A stretch of 64,000 bases of DNA from JAHEJA01 sp965656445 (GCA_965656445.1 CBFHKO010000005.1:60353-124352), one strand, 5' to 3'. Counted from the first letter of the stretch, positions 26,016 to 35,008 are shown. Notes: generated by a model not told the origin, from the sequence alone. Numbers and translations: made by a program.

Positions 26016-27242
26016 TTAGCTCGGTGACATACCCCGAAGCCGTTCAGAGCGACGGCGCAGGATTTCCAGTGTCGCCAAGAGCGCGATGGACAGCGCGACC
26101 AATATCGTCGCAACAGCGAGGATCGTCGGGCTGATCTGCTCACGAAGGCCAAGGAACATCTGCCACGGCAATGTTTTCTGGCTCGCCGAGCCGACAAACA
26201 TCACAACCACAACTTCGTCAAAGGACGTAATGAACGCAAACAAGCCGCCTGAAATCACGCCTGGCATAATCAATGGCATTTGCACGCGGAAGAAGGTTGT
26301 CACAGGGCCGGCGCCCATATTGGCCGCAGCGCGCGTCAAGGACCGATCAAATCCAACAAGGGTGGCGGTCACTGTAATGATAACGAATGGGATACCAAGA
26401 ACAGCATGGGCCAAAATCACTTTGACATAGCCGACGAAGTCTTTGTTCATCCCCATCGTGTTTTCCAAAAATCCGCCGAGGTCGGAATAAAAGAAATACA
26501 TGCCTGTCGCAGAAATGATCAAAGGCACGATCATCGGCGAAATCAAAATCGCCATAATCGCCCGTTTTCCGGGTACATGGCTTTGGCTCAAACCAATGGC
26601 CGCCAATGTGCCAAGGGTAACAGAAATAACTGTCGCGATAGGTGCAATTTTCAACGAGTTCCAGAAGGACCGCAGCCATTCGCCATTGGAATCTTCACGA
26701 AGGCCCAAGAAATCTTGGTAGTGCTTAAGCGAATACCCTTCTGGGTCCAAACGCAGCATCTTGTCCGTAAAGGTAAAGAAATCCTGAGCGTTGAACGAGA
26801 GCGGCATAACAACCAAAATTGGTGTGATGAGGAACACAAAAATTGCACCACAAATCACACGGAAAGCATAGTGCCAGAGAACTTGGCCCGGTGTGAGATA
26901 GGGAAGCAACCGAGCACGATAGCGACCTTCATAGATCCAATAGATGAACCAACCAGAAAACCATCCAAAGAGTCCCGCCAAAAGGATGCCGATATTTCCG
27001 CTCGCGAGATAGCCCAGAACCATAAACCCGATTGTATGGCACCAGCGAATAAGCCGCTCGTTGTCAAAGAAGTTCACATAAACACAAGCAAGACCGCCAA
27101 GAGCAATCGCCCCCATGATCACGCCCATAAGCGTTGATCCAAAAGCAGTCCCGATAAAGAGGCCCGCAACCGCACCAACGGCCGCGACCAAGGCCAAAAC
27201 AAACAACATCGGTTGACGAGAAATTGGTGTTAAAGCAGCCAT
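26016..27242 (-). CDS. ABC transporter permease, PotC-like, with extra N-terminal membrane domain
   Basis: A 408-residue permease of a polyamine/opine-type importer. The PotC-like core (from about residue 130) has six segments and the EAA-type loop RAAANMGAGPVTTFFRVQMPLI that docks to the ATPase. Before it lie about 130 residues with several additional hydrophobic stretches (for example LFVLALVAAVGAVAGLFIG and IGFMVLGYLASGNIGILLAG), which standard PotC (about 260 residues) lacks. It follows the PotB-like gene by four bases and closes the operon ATPase/binding protein/permease/permease. Confidence 0.85.
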   Translation of the reverse strand: MAALTPISRQPMLFVLALVAAVGAVAGLFIGTAFGSTLMGVIMGAIALGGLACVYVNFFDNERLIRWCHTIGFMVLGYLASGNIGILLAGLFGWFSGWFIYWIYEGRYRARLLPYLTPGQVLWHYAFRVICGAIFVFLITPILVVMPLSFNAQDFFTFTDKMLRLDPEGYSLKHYQDFLGLREDSNGEWLRSFWNSLKIAPIATVISVTLGTLAAIGLSQSHVPGKRAIMAILISPMIVPLIISATGMYFFYSDLGGFLENTMGMNKDFVGYVKVILAHAVLGIPFVIITVTATLVGFDRSLTRAAANMGAGPVTTFFRVQMPLIMPGVISGGLFAFITSFDEVVVVMFVGSASQKTLPWQMFLGLREQISPTILAVATILVALSIALLATLEILRRRSERLRGMSPS

Positions 27243-27246
27243 GATC

Positions 27247-28518
27247 TTATCCTAATTTCACATTGTCGATGCCGACGATTTTGTCATATGCCCAGTAAAG
27301 GATCATAACCACCGCCAACAAAATGGCACCCAGCGCAGCCGCTAAGCCCCAATTCAGAGAGCGCGAAATATGATAGGCTATTCGGTTGGAGATAAAGACA
27401 CCATCCGTGCCACCAACGATTTCAGGCGTGATGTAGTAGCCAATGGCCAAAATGAACACGAGGATTGATCCCGCTCCGATGCCTGGAATGGACTGTGGGA
27501 AATAGACGCGCCAAAAGGCTGTCCAATTCGTTGCGCCCAGTGATTTAGCCGCACGTAAATAGGTCGGAGGAATGGTTTGCATCACCGAATACATCGGCAA
27601 AATCATAAACGGCAGCAAAATATGCGTCATCGCAACAATGGTGCCGAATTGATTGTTGATGATCTCAAGTCGGTTGTCATCGGCAACAATTCCAAGCCAA
27701 ACCAGAACCTCGTTAATCACGCCTTGGTTTTGTAGCATGACTTTCCATGCTGACGTCCGCACCAACAAAGATGTCCAAAACGGCAACAAGACAAGGATCA
27801 TCAGTAGGTTCGCCGTTCGAACAGGCGAGTTCGCCAAGATCCACGCAATAGGATAAGCCAACAAAATACAGAAACCCGTGATGATCAGTGACATCTGAAG
27901 CGTTCGCATGAACAGCTTGATCAAGATCTGTTTGTCTTCTGGCTGCGCCGCGATGCCGTCTGGCGTTTTCTGCATATCAATAGCGTTCAAGAAATACCCA
28001 CTGGTGTATTTCGATGAATGCGTCTGAATCGTTGCCCAGACCTCGGGATCACCCCAACCTTTGTTGATCTCAATAAGTTTGTCTTTGAATGGGGCATCCG
28101 CAACGGGATCCCATTTTTTAACCTTACGGCCTGTTTTACGAAACAAGGAGGACATCCCTGTCTTTTCATAGTTCAGGCGCGTGCCCAGTTTGGTATGCTC
28201 TTTGTTATTCACGGCAATGATCAAGTCATCCGCAAAGGCCGCATAGATCGATTCATCTGGGAGCTCGCCAGACGAAGCATCCCAATTCTGTATGGCGATA
28301 ACGGTCTTTGGAAGCGTGTTGCCTACCATTTCGTTATCAACCGAGCGCATCAACATGCTCGCAATCGGCATGATGAATGTCAAAAATACAAATAGCAAAA
28401 GCGGAGCAATAAGCATCAACGCTCTTATTTTTTGGCGACGTAATGCGCGGCCCAAGCTGCGCTTTAGAGGCGTTCCGTCTGCTGCCAATACTGGCCCAGA
28501 GGTTGTCGTATCACTCAT
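27247..28518 (-). CDS. ABC transporter permease, PotB-like, with large periplasmic insert
   Basis: A 423-residue permease partner of the PotC-like protein. After the first membrane segment (ALMLIAPLLLFVFLTFIMPI) comes a hydrophilic insert of about 140-150 residues before the remaining five segments; normal PotB is about 285 residues. The EAA loop is RAAKSLGATNWTAFWRVYFP. ATG 28518 with GGGGA upstream was chosen over an in-frame start at 28563. It lies between the substrate-binding protein and PotC-like genes. Confidence 0.85.
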   Translation of the reverse strand: MSDTTTSGPVLAADGTPLKRSLGRALRRQKIRALMLIAPLLLFVFLTFIMPIASMLMRSVDNEMVGNTLPKTVIAIQNWDASSGELPDESIYAAFADDLIIAVNNKEHTKLGTRLNYEKTGMSSLFRKTGRKVKKWDPVADAPFKDKLIEINKGWGDPEVWATIQTHSSKYTSGYFLNAIDMQKTPDGIAAQPEDKQILIKLFMRTLQMSLIITGFCILLAYPIAWILANSPVRTANLLMILVLLPFWTSLLVRTSAWKVMLQNQGVINEVLVWLGIVADDNRLEIINNQFGTIVAMTHILLPFMILPMYSVMQTIPPTYLRAAKSLGATNWTAFWRVYFPQSIPGIGAGSILVFILAIGYYITPEIVGGTDGVFISNRIAYHISRSLNWGLAAALGAILLAVVMILYWAYDKIVGIDNVKLG

Positions 28519-28590
28519 AATGTCCCCGTCGACTGAATAGTATATTGGGGTGAAGGGCCGCAAAGCCCCCCACCAAATTTAAGTGCGAAC

Positions 28591-29682
28591 TTATTTAGCC
28601 AACCATGCTTGGAATTTCGCGTCGATATCGTCGCGGTAATCAGCCCAGAACTCATAGTTATACAAGAATGTATTCTTTGAGTTGTTTGGATCTGTTGGCA
28701 TGTGTGGCGCCATGTCGATACCTAGATCGGCATGCTTGCCAACCAATGGAGCTGATGACGCACGTGCAGGACCATAAGAAATGTACTTGGCTTGATCCGC
28801 TAGACGCTGTGTGTCTGTTGCGAACATGATGTAGTCAAGTGCGCGTGCTTGACGCTCTGCGCTTAGGCCCGCTGGGATGATCCAACCGTCAAGGTCAAAT
28901 ACCTGCGCGTCCCAAAGCATAGCAACAGGTTGCTTTTGCTCTTCGATAACTGAGAACAAACGACCGTTGTATGTTGAACCCATGATGACTTCGCCGTCAG
29001 CCAAAAGCTGAGGAGTGTCAGCACCGGCATTCCACCAGACAACGCTGTCGCGAATTGTGTCTAGTTTTGCCAAAGCTTGGTCTTGACCTTCTGGTGTTGC
29101 AAGAACGTCATAGACGGCATCTTTTGCAACGCCATCACAAAGCAATGCCCATTCCATGTTGTTGATTGGACGCTTTTCCAATGAACGCTTGCCTGGGTAC
29201 GCGTCTAGGTCGAATACAGAACAGATGTCTGTTGGAGGTGTGTCGCCAACGAGGTCTGTGCGATATCCGAATGTTGTTGAGTAAACAATCTGTGGGATAA
29301 AGCAGTCAGAGACCAATAGATCGCCAAAGTCTTCGGACGCTGGTGTTCCATCAGGTGCTGGCGCAAGCTGTGTGTCCGCGTCGATTTCGAGCGCAAGACC
29401 TTCGTCACAGAGTCGCATCGCGTCCGCTGCAACAACGTCAACCACGTCCCAAGTGACGTTGCCCGCTTCGTTCATCGCACGCAACTTAGCAACTGCTTCC
29501 GCAGAGCTGTCGTCGTTGATGATCGTCACGCCAGTCTTTTCAGAATATGGCTCGTGATACGCTTTTAGTTGTGATTTAGAATAAGCACCGCCCCAAGAAA
29601 CGATTGTCATTTCTTCGGCCATTGCGGCACCAGCAACAACTGTCAAAGCAGTCGTGGCAAGAAGTGTTTTGGTGAATTTCAT
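28591..29682 (-). CDS. Periplasmic substrate-binding protein, PotD-like
   Basis: A 363-residue extracellular solute-binding protein. A cleavable signal peptide is clear (KTLLATTALTVVAGAAMAEE, cleavage after AMA). The mature part begins MTIVSWGGAYSKSQ, usual in PotD-like and opine/polyamine-binding proteins, and contains DGWIIPAGLS with the ligand-contact region. The ligand is probably a polyamine or a related cationic/zwitterionic amine; this is inference. The ATG has AGGGAGA six bases upstream. The gene is second in the operon, separated from the ATPase gene by 116 bases with a hairpin. Confidence 0.87.
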   Translation of the reverse strand: MKFTKTLLATTALTVVAGAAMAEEMTIVSWGGAYSKSQLKAYHEPYSEKTGVTIINDDSSAEAVAKLRAMNEAGNVTWDVVDVVAADAMRLCDEGLALEIDADTQLAPAPDGTPASEDFGDLLVSDCFIPQIVYSTTFGYRTDLVGDTPPTDICSVFDLDAYPGKRSLEKRPINNMEWALLCDGVAKDAVYDVLATPEGQDQALAKLDTIRDSVVWWNAGADTPQLLADGEVIMGSTYNGRLFSVIEEQKQPVAMLWDAQVFDLDGWIIPAGLSAERQARALDYIMFATDTQRLADQAKYISYGPARASSAPLVGKHADLGIDMAPHMPTDPNNSKNTFLYNYEFWADYRDDIDAKFQAWLAK

Positions 29683-29752
29683 AGCATTCTCCCTAGAGTT
29701 ACCCGTTCTTTTGATGATGGATACGGCCACAACAGGCTAATCAAACCATATC

Positions 29753-29782
29753 CTTAAAACCGCACCCCAGCCTTGGGATGCG
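29753..29782 (-). terminator. Hairpin with U-run between ATPase and binding-protein genes
   Basis: On the minus strand CGCATCCC-loop-GGGGTGCG (29761-29782, one G-U pair) is followed by GTTTTAAGG. It lies 17 bases after the ATPase stop and 79 bases before the binding-protein ATG, so it is either a leaky terminator or an mRNA-stabilising stem that sets the ratio of the operon genes. Confidence 0.45.
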
Positions 29783-29798
29783 ACATTCGCAAATCAGA

Positions 29799-30899
29799 TC
29801 ACGCGTCAAGCGCGCGGCAATCTTCGACCAACCAACCGATTTCAATTTCTTGACCTGGTTGGAGACGAATTTGATCCGGCGCATTGCGTGTTTTGATGAT
29901 AAAATCATCATTTCCTGCAACACTCAGGCGTGTGCGGAAAATATCACCCATATAGATGAATTCTTTGACCGTTGCTTTTAGGGTGTGCGCCCCATCTTGC
30001 AAACGATCCTTGTTGTATTCAACGCGTTCTGGACGGATGGACACACGTGTGCGTTCGCCCGCTTTGGACACATTTACAGGTGTGCAATCAATCAATTCAC
30101 CGCCATCAAGCTGCACAACAGCGATGCCATTCTTGATCTCTTTGACGACACCTTCCATGGTGTTGTTTTCACCAATAAACTGCGCGACAAAGCTATTTTC
30201 CGGCTGTTCATAAAGCTGATCTGGCGGCGCTAGCTGTTGAATGCGACCATCATTGAACACAGCGACTCGGTCCGACATAGTTAACGCTTCTGTCTGGTCG
30301 TGGGTCACATAAACCACTGTAATCCCCAAACGGTGCGCGAGATCGGTAATTTCAAACTGCATCTTTTCGCGAAGCTGTTTGTCCAAGGCACCTAGAGGTT
30401 CATCCATCAAAACAAGTTCGGGTTCAAACACCAAGGCACGCGCCAAGGCAACGCGCTGCTGTTGACCACCAGACAATTGTGACGGACGACGTCCGCCGAA
30501 ATCGCCCATTTCAACCATATCTAAGGCGTGCTTCACCTTGGCTTCGCGATCGGACTTACCGATTTTGCGAACTTCCAAAGGGAAGGCCAAATTTTCGGCA
30601 ATCGTCATATGCGGAAAGAGAGCATAGTTTTGGAACACCATGCCGATGCCGCGTTTATGCGGTGGAATGTTGTTGATGGACACGCCATCCAACAAAATAT
30701 CCCCATGCGTCGCGGTTTCGAACCCTGCCAACATCATAAGACATGTCGTCTTACCAGACCCTGATGGCCCAAGCATTGTCAGAAATTCGCCTTTCGGCAT
30801 TTCGAGATTGAGATCTTTTACAACGAGCGTTTCGCCGTCGTAACTTTTCTGAACGCGGTCAAATTTAACAAACGCGTTTCCAGCAGTATCCTTTGCCAA
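29799..30899 (-). CDS. ABC transporter ATPase, PotA-like
   Basis: The 366-residue ATP-binding subunit of the importer. Walker A is LGPSGSGKTTCLMML, the signature is LSGGQQQRVALARAL, Walker B is LVLMDEPLGALD, and VTHDQTEAL is the H-loop. The last third is a TOBE regulatory domain (TRVSIRPERVEYN). The start is TTG at 30899, supported by AGGGAG six bases upstream; no nearby ATG fits. It is the first gene of the importer operon and is preceded by two GCGGA-type dyads. Confidence 0.9.
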   Translation of the reverse strand: MAKDTAGNAFVKFDRVQKSYDGETLVVKDLNLEMPKGEFLTMLGPSGSGKTTCLMMLAGFETATHGDILLDGVSINNIPPHKRGIGMVFQNYALFPHMTIAENLAFPLEVRKIGKSDREAKVKHALDMVEMGDFGGRRPSQLSGGQQQRVALARALVFEPELVLMDEPLGALDKQLREKMQFEITDLAHRLGITVVYVTHDQTEALTMSDRVAVFNDGRIQQLAPPDQLYEQPENSFVAQFIGENNTMEGVVKEIKNGIAVVQLDGGELIDCTPVNVSKAGERTRVSIRPERVEYNKDRLQDGAHTLKATVKEFIYMGDIFRTRLSVAGNDDFIIKTRNAPDQIRLQPGQEIEIGWLVEDCRALDA

Positions 30900-30922
30900 A
30901 ATTGGCTCCCTGTATCTTACCT

Positions 30923-30997
30923 GCGGATTTTTCCGCTTTTCGGCTTGAGTAAAACGTTAATTGAAGACGCTTGCAACCGATTTGCGGAAATTTTCCG
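30923..30997. promoter_or_regulatory. Two similar dyads upstream of the first ABC importer operon
   Basis: TGCGGATTTTTCCGC (30922-30936) and TGCGGAAATTTTCCG (30983-30997) are near-copies, each itself a dyad (GCGGA...TCCGC type), about 61 bases apart (about six helical turns) in the 120-base spacer ahead of the ATPase gene. This arrangement suggests an operator pair. The regulator is unknown. Confidence 0.4.
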
Positions 30998-31019
30998 TTA
31001 ATTTCTTAAATTCGCGTCA

Positions 31020-32390
31020 TTATCCAAGCACAGCTTGAACCGCTTGAGCTGTTTTACCTGCGATCTCATCTGCTTCGGCTCGCGTCAAACAGAATGGAGG
31101 CGCAAACCCCAAAATATCCCCCTGCGGCATAGCTCGAGCGATAACATTATGCTTTAACAATTCAGCCGCGATCGTTGGACCGATTTTGTCACTCGCATCA
31201 TAGAACGTTCTGTTGTCGCGATCTTTGACGAATTCCACTGCGCACAACATTCCATCGCCGCGTATCTCACCAACATGCGCATGATCGCCCAGCGCTTCAT
31301 TCATTACTTTATTGAGATATGCGCCATTTTCACCTGCCGCTTGGACCAAGTTGAGCTCATCAATTAGCTTTAGGTTGGCAACGCCTGCAGCCGCCCCAAT
31401 GGGATGCGCAGAATAAGTCCATCCATGACCAATCGGACCATTTTCATCGGTCCCTTGCTCCAAGACTTTCCACATTTTATCACTCACAATAGATCCAGAC
31501 AGCGGCGCATAGGCCGAGGTCAAACCCTTAGCAATCGTGATGAGATCAGGTTTTAGGCCATAATGCTCGGACCCAAACATCGTTCCCAATCGACCAAAAC
31601 CCGTAACCACCTCATCCGCAATCAGCAAGATGTGGTGCTTTTCGAGAATAGGCTGAATCGCAGCCCAGTACCCTTCGGGTGGCGGCACGATCCCACCAGT
31701 CCCAAGCACAGGTTCCGCAATAAACGCGGCAATGGTGTCTGCCCCTTCGCGCTCGATCATCGCTTCTAGCTCGGCGGCACAATGGGCCACAAATTGCTCT
31801 TCTGACTGGGACACGTCATCGCGACGGAAATAATAGGGCGCTTCTGTATGAAGAACTTGGCTCAACGGTAGATCAAATTTTTTGTGAAACAGCTCAAGGC
31901 CCGTGAGCGATCCTGTCATCAACCCCGATCCATGATAGCCCCGCCAACGGCTGATAATTTTCTTCTTCTCAGGGCGGCCAAGAATATTGTTGTAATACCA
32001 TACCAATTTTACATTTGTTTCATTGGCGTCCGACCCAGATAGGCCAAAATAGACCTTGCTCATATGATCTGGCGCACGCTCCATAACCATTTTCGCAAGA
32101 GTGATGGATGCCTCAGTGCCATGTCCGACATAAGAATGATAATAGGCCAGTTCTTTCGCTTGGGCTGCAATCGCTTCGGAAATGTCCTCTCGCCCATATC
32201 CAACGTTCACACAATATAGACCCGCAAACGCATCCAATAGCTTGTTGCCATCACGATCTTGGATATGGCATCCCGTTCCGCCTGTGATGACACGCTGAGG
32301 AATATTTCCCCGTGCAAATTCAGCCAGATGAGTTGACGCATGAAAAAAGTTTTCACGGTCCCATTGTTCCAGTTGATCATTCTTTAACAT
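31020..32390 (-). CDS. Class III PLP-dependent aminotransferase
   Basis: A 456-residue omega-aminotransferase of the group with putrescine-, beta-alanine- and diaminobutyrate-type enzymes. It shows DAFAGLYCVNVGYGR, GLSGSDANETNVKL (PLP phosphate), LIADEVVTGFGRLG (Asp that contacts the PLP nitrogen), and ITIAKGLTSAYAPLSG (Schiff-base Lys). ATG 32390 was chosen since AGGA lies eight bases upstream and similarity begins here; an upstream extension to 32561 looks unrelated. It lies upstream of the ABC importer on the same strand and is divergent from an ectoine-hydrolase-like gene, suggesting catabolism of an imported amine. The exact substrate is open. Confidence 0.88.
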   Translation of the reverse strand: MLKNDQLEQWDRENFFHASTHLAEFARGNIPQRVITGGTGCHIQDRDGNKLLDAFAGLYCVNVGYGREDISEAIAAQAKELAYYHSYVGHGTEASITLAKMVMERAPDHMSKVYFGLSGSDANETNVKLVWYYNNILGRPEKKKIISRWRGYHGSGLMTGSLTGLELFHKKFDLPLSQVLHTEAPYYFRRDDVSQSEEQFVAHCAAELEAMIEREGADTIAAFIAEPVLGTGGIVPPPEGYWAAIQPILEKHHILLIADEVVTGFGRLGTMFGSEHYGLKPDLITIAKGLTSAYAPLSGSIVSDKMWKVLEQGTDENGPIGHGWTYSAHPIGAAAGVANLKLIDELNLVQAAGENGAYLNKVMNEALGDHAHVGEIRGDGMLCAVEFVKDRDNRTFYDASDKIGPTIAAELLKHNVIARAMPQGDILGFAPPFCLTRAEADEIAGKTAQAVQAVLG

Positions 32391-32500
32391 TGGTAATCCT
32401 TTGCAATTTGCACGAAGCGCTCGTGACGAGGCCTGCCATAAACAGTCCAAAAGGTAAACCAACCACAGCTGAACAATCTTCCGTAAGAGACATAGAATGT

Positions 32501-32535
32501 CGTTTTTAGAAACGCCTTTGGTGAAATTGCGTTTC
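32501..32535. promoter_or_regulatory. Dyad in the divergent spacer of the aminotransferase and M24 genes
   Basis: GAAACGC (32509-32515) and GCGTTTC (32529-32535) form a perfect inverted repeat with arms 20 bases apart, so both on one helix face. The first arm is also part of a small hairpin CGTTTTTAGAAACG (32501-32514). It lies 36 bases before the M24 gene ATG. It is a candidate operator for the divergent pair; no -10 box is assigned. Confidence 0.4.
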
Positions 32536-32570
32536 AGCCTGAAAGTCAGACAAAAATTCAAGGTAAAACA

Positions 32571-33752
32571 ATGATTCGTAAAAGCATTCCGTTTTCACCC
32601 GCCGAATATCAACGCCGTTTGGGACTGACCCGACAGGCAATGGACCGTGCGGGGATCGACACATTATTCGTCACAGATCCGTCAAATATGGCGTGGCTCA
32701 CGGGATATGACGGGTGGTCATTTTATGTCCACCAAGGGGTCATCATGTTCGCCGATCAAGATCCCATATGGTGGGGTCGCGCCCAAGATGCCAATGGTGC
32801 ACTGCGCACCGTTTGGATGAGCAATGATCGCATTTACGGATATGCCGATAACTATGTGCAATCCACTGAACGTCACCCAATGCAAGACCTCGCTCAACGC
32901 CTCAAGGATCACGGCGTGACGGGACGCGTTGGTGTTGAAATGGACAACTACTATTTCTCAGCCAAGGCGTTTGAAACCCTAACGCGCACTATGCCTGATA
33001 TAGATTTTGTTGACGCAACCGCTTTGGTGAATTGGCAACGTGGTGTCAAATCTGACGAAGAGCTTGTCTATATGCGCAAGGCGGCTGCTATCTCTGAAAA
33101 GATTATTGATGGTCTCGTCGAACGCGTCGAACCAGGCATTCCAAAGAATGAAATCGTCGCCGAGGTTTATGGCGACGCCCTAAGGGGCGTGGACGGGGAT
33201 TGGGGGGATTACCCTGCTATTGTTCCTTTGCTCCCCTCTGGAACAGATGCATCTGCGCCGCACCTCACGTGGGACGGTCGGCCCTTTGAAACAGGCGAAG
33301 CCACCTTTTTCGAAATCTCAGGCTGCTATCGCCGCTATCACGCGCCGTTTTGCCGAACAATCTTTTTAGGAACCCCACCTGATGATCTAAAACGCGCAGA
33401 GGCGGCGTTGGTCGAAGGGCTAGAAACCGGCCTTGAGATCGCACGTGCGGGCAATCGGGCTTGTGACATCGCTAATGCGCTCGCCGCTCCATTGGAAAAA
33501 GCAGGCATTGAACGCGGTGCGCGCTGTGGTTATCCCATCGGGATCAGCTATCCCCCTGATTGGGGCGAACGGACTGTATCGTTGCGTTCAGAAGATGAAA
33601 CCATTTTAAAACCTGGAATGACGTTCCACTTTATGCCTGGTCTTTGGATGGAAAATTGGGGCTTAGAAATCACTGAATCGATCGTTATTCGTGAAGATGG
33701 CGCCGCGGAAACACTCTGTAATCGTCCTCGGAAAATGTTCGTCAAGCCATGA
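32571..33752 (+). CDS. M24-family hydrolase, ectoine hydrolase (DoeA/EutD)-like
   Basis: A 393-residue pita-bread-fold protein (creatinase/prolidase superfamily). The N-terminal domain contains VTDPSNMAWLTGYDGWSFY and, further on, RAQDANGALRT and YVQSTERHPM, wording I associate with ectoine hydrolases that open the ectoine ring to N-acetyl-diaminobutyrate. The C-terminal catalytic domain has GCYRRYHAPFCRT in the position where metallo-M24 peptidases have metal ligands, so, as in creatinase and DoeA, a metal-free mechanism is likely. Length (DoeA about 400) agrees. The usual neighbours eutA-C, eutE/doeB and the Ueh transporter are absent here, so the assignment is by sequence only. It overlaps the next gene by four bases. 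Confidence 0.7.
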   Translation: MIRKSIPFSPAEYQRRLGLTRQAMDRAGIDTLFVTDPSNMAWLTGYDGWSFYVHQGVIMFADQDPIWWGRAQDANGALRTVWMSNDRIYGYADNYVQSTERHPMQDLAQRLKDHGVTGRVGVEMDNYYFSAKAFETLTRTMPDIDFVDATALVNWQRGVKSDEELVYMRKAAAISEKIIDGLVERVEPGIPKNEIVAEVYGDALRGVDGDWGDYPAIVPLLPSGTDASAPHLTWDGRPFETGEATFFEISGCYRRYHAPFCRTIFLGTPPDDLKRAEAALVEGLETGLEIARAGNRACDIANALAAPLEKAGIERGARCGYPIGISYPPDWGERTVSLRSEDETILKPGMTFHFMPGLWMENWGLEITESIVIREDGAAETLCNRPRKMFVKP

Positions 33753-34912
33753 GCGACTTACAAGAAACACAACGCATTCTACGGGATTTAATCGCCTTTC
33801 CGACTGTGTCGATGGACAGCAATCTTGATATGTTGCATTATATCCGCGACTATTTGGAACCCCTTGGCGCACGGGTCACGTTGTTCCATGACGAGAGCGG
33901 AACAAAGGCTAATCTGTTTGCGACATTGGGCCCAGACTGTGATGGTGGCGTGATTTTGTCAGGCCATTCAGATGTTGTGCCCGTCAGTGATCAACCATGG
34001 ACAAGCGACCCCTTTGCTCTCACGGAGCGGGATGGCAAATTGTTCGGACGTGGCACCTGTGACATGAAAGGATTTATTGCGGCCACTCTCGCAATGGCCC
34101 CACACTTTGCTAAGATGGACCTTAAGAAACCTATACACTTTGCGTTTACCCATGACGAAGAAGTGGGTTGCATTGGTGCCGCAGCTTTGATTCCTGAATT
34201 GGAAAAACAAGGCTACAAGCCTGCAATCGCAATTATCGGTGAACCTACCGAAATGCGGATTATCGAGGGCCATAAGGGATGTTGTGAATACACAACGCGC
34301 TTTAGCGGGTTAGAGGGCCATGGCTCTTCACCAGACTTGGGTGTCAATGCCGCGGAATATGCTGTGCGCTACGTCACGCGATTGATGGAACTCAGAGAAG
34401 AAATGAAAACACGGGTTCCCAAAAATAGCCGATTTGAGCCCCCTTGGACCACGATGAATATCGGCGGATTGCGCGGTGGCGTCATGCACAACGTTATCGT
34501 CAGCAAAGCCGAAGTCGATTGGGAATTCAGACCCGTTCAACAATCCGATTTCCATTACATGAAAGAACAGATCACAGCCTACGTTGATCAAGAGCTACTT
34601 CCTGCAATGCGCAAGGTCCATCCCGAAGCGTCCATTGAGACGGAAACCTTGGGCGAGGTTGATGGCTTGGAACCGATGGATGACAACGCTGCCAAAGATT
34701 TGATTATGGAACTAACAGGTGCGAATGGCGCCGATGTTGTGCCTTTTGGAACCGAAGCAGGTATTTTCCAAAAACTTGGACTAAGTGCCGTTGTCTGTGG
34801 ACCAGGAAGCATTGCGCAAGCTCATAAGGCGGACGAATATGTGGCCCTTGACCAACTGGATGCGTGTCTCAGTATGCTTCATGGCGTCGGTCGCAAATTA
34901 ACTCGCGCCTAA
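33749..34912 (+). CDS. M20-family deacetylase, acetylornithine deacetylase (ArgE)-like
   Basis: A 387-residue zinc-dependent amidohydrolase. Metal ligands and the catalytic Asp appear in VILSGHSDVVPVSDQPW, FGRGTCDMKGFIAAT and FTHDEEVGCIGA, and a dimerisation domain sits in the middle (GLEGHGSSPDLGVNAAEY). The closest family is ArgE, which removes acetyl from N-acetylornithine. The ATG overlaps the stop of the ectoine-hydrolase-like gene, so both act in one pathway; an N-acetyl-diaminobutyrate substrate, one carbon shorter than acetylornithine, would fit. No other arginine genes are near. Confidence 0.82.
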   Translation: MSDLQETQRILRDLIAFPTVSMDSNLDMLHYIRDYLEPLGARVTLFHDESGTKANLFATLGPDCDGGVILSGHSDVVPVSDQPWTSDPFALTERDGKLFGRGTCDMKGFIAATLAMAPHFAKMDLKKPIHFAFTHDEEVGCIGAAALIPELEKQGYKPAIAIIGEPTEMRIIEGHKGCCEYTTRFSGLEGHGSSPDLGVNAAEYAVRYVTRLMELREEMKTRVPKNSRFEPPWTTMNIGGLRGGVMHNVIVSKAEVDWEFRPVQQSDFHYMKEQITAYVDQELLPAMRKVHPEASIETETLGEVDGLEPMDDNAAKDLIMELTGANGADVVPFGTEAGIFQKLGLSAVVCGPGSIAQAHKADEYVALDQLDACLSMLHGVGRKLTRA

Positions 34913-35008
34913 GTGGCCGAAATTTAGGCGCGACATAAACAGCGATTGCATTTTCTTGCTATTCACAGAATAAATCCAGCGTGCGATGCGCACGGGTGGA
35001 GAAAATGA

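Noticed and set aside
26280..27137. 285-codon open frame on the plus strand
   Set aside because: It is wholly antisense to the PotC-like permease; the composition (many His, Arg, Gln, Asn) is that of an antisense shadow of a membrane protein gene.
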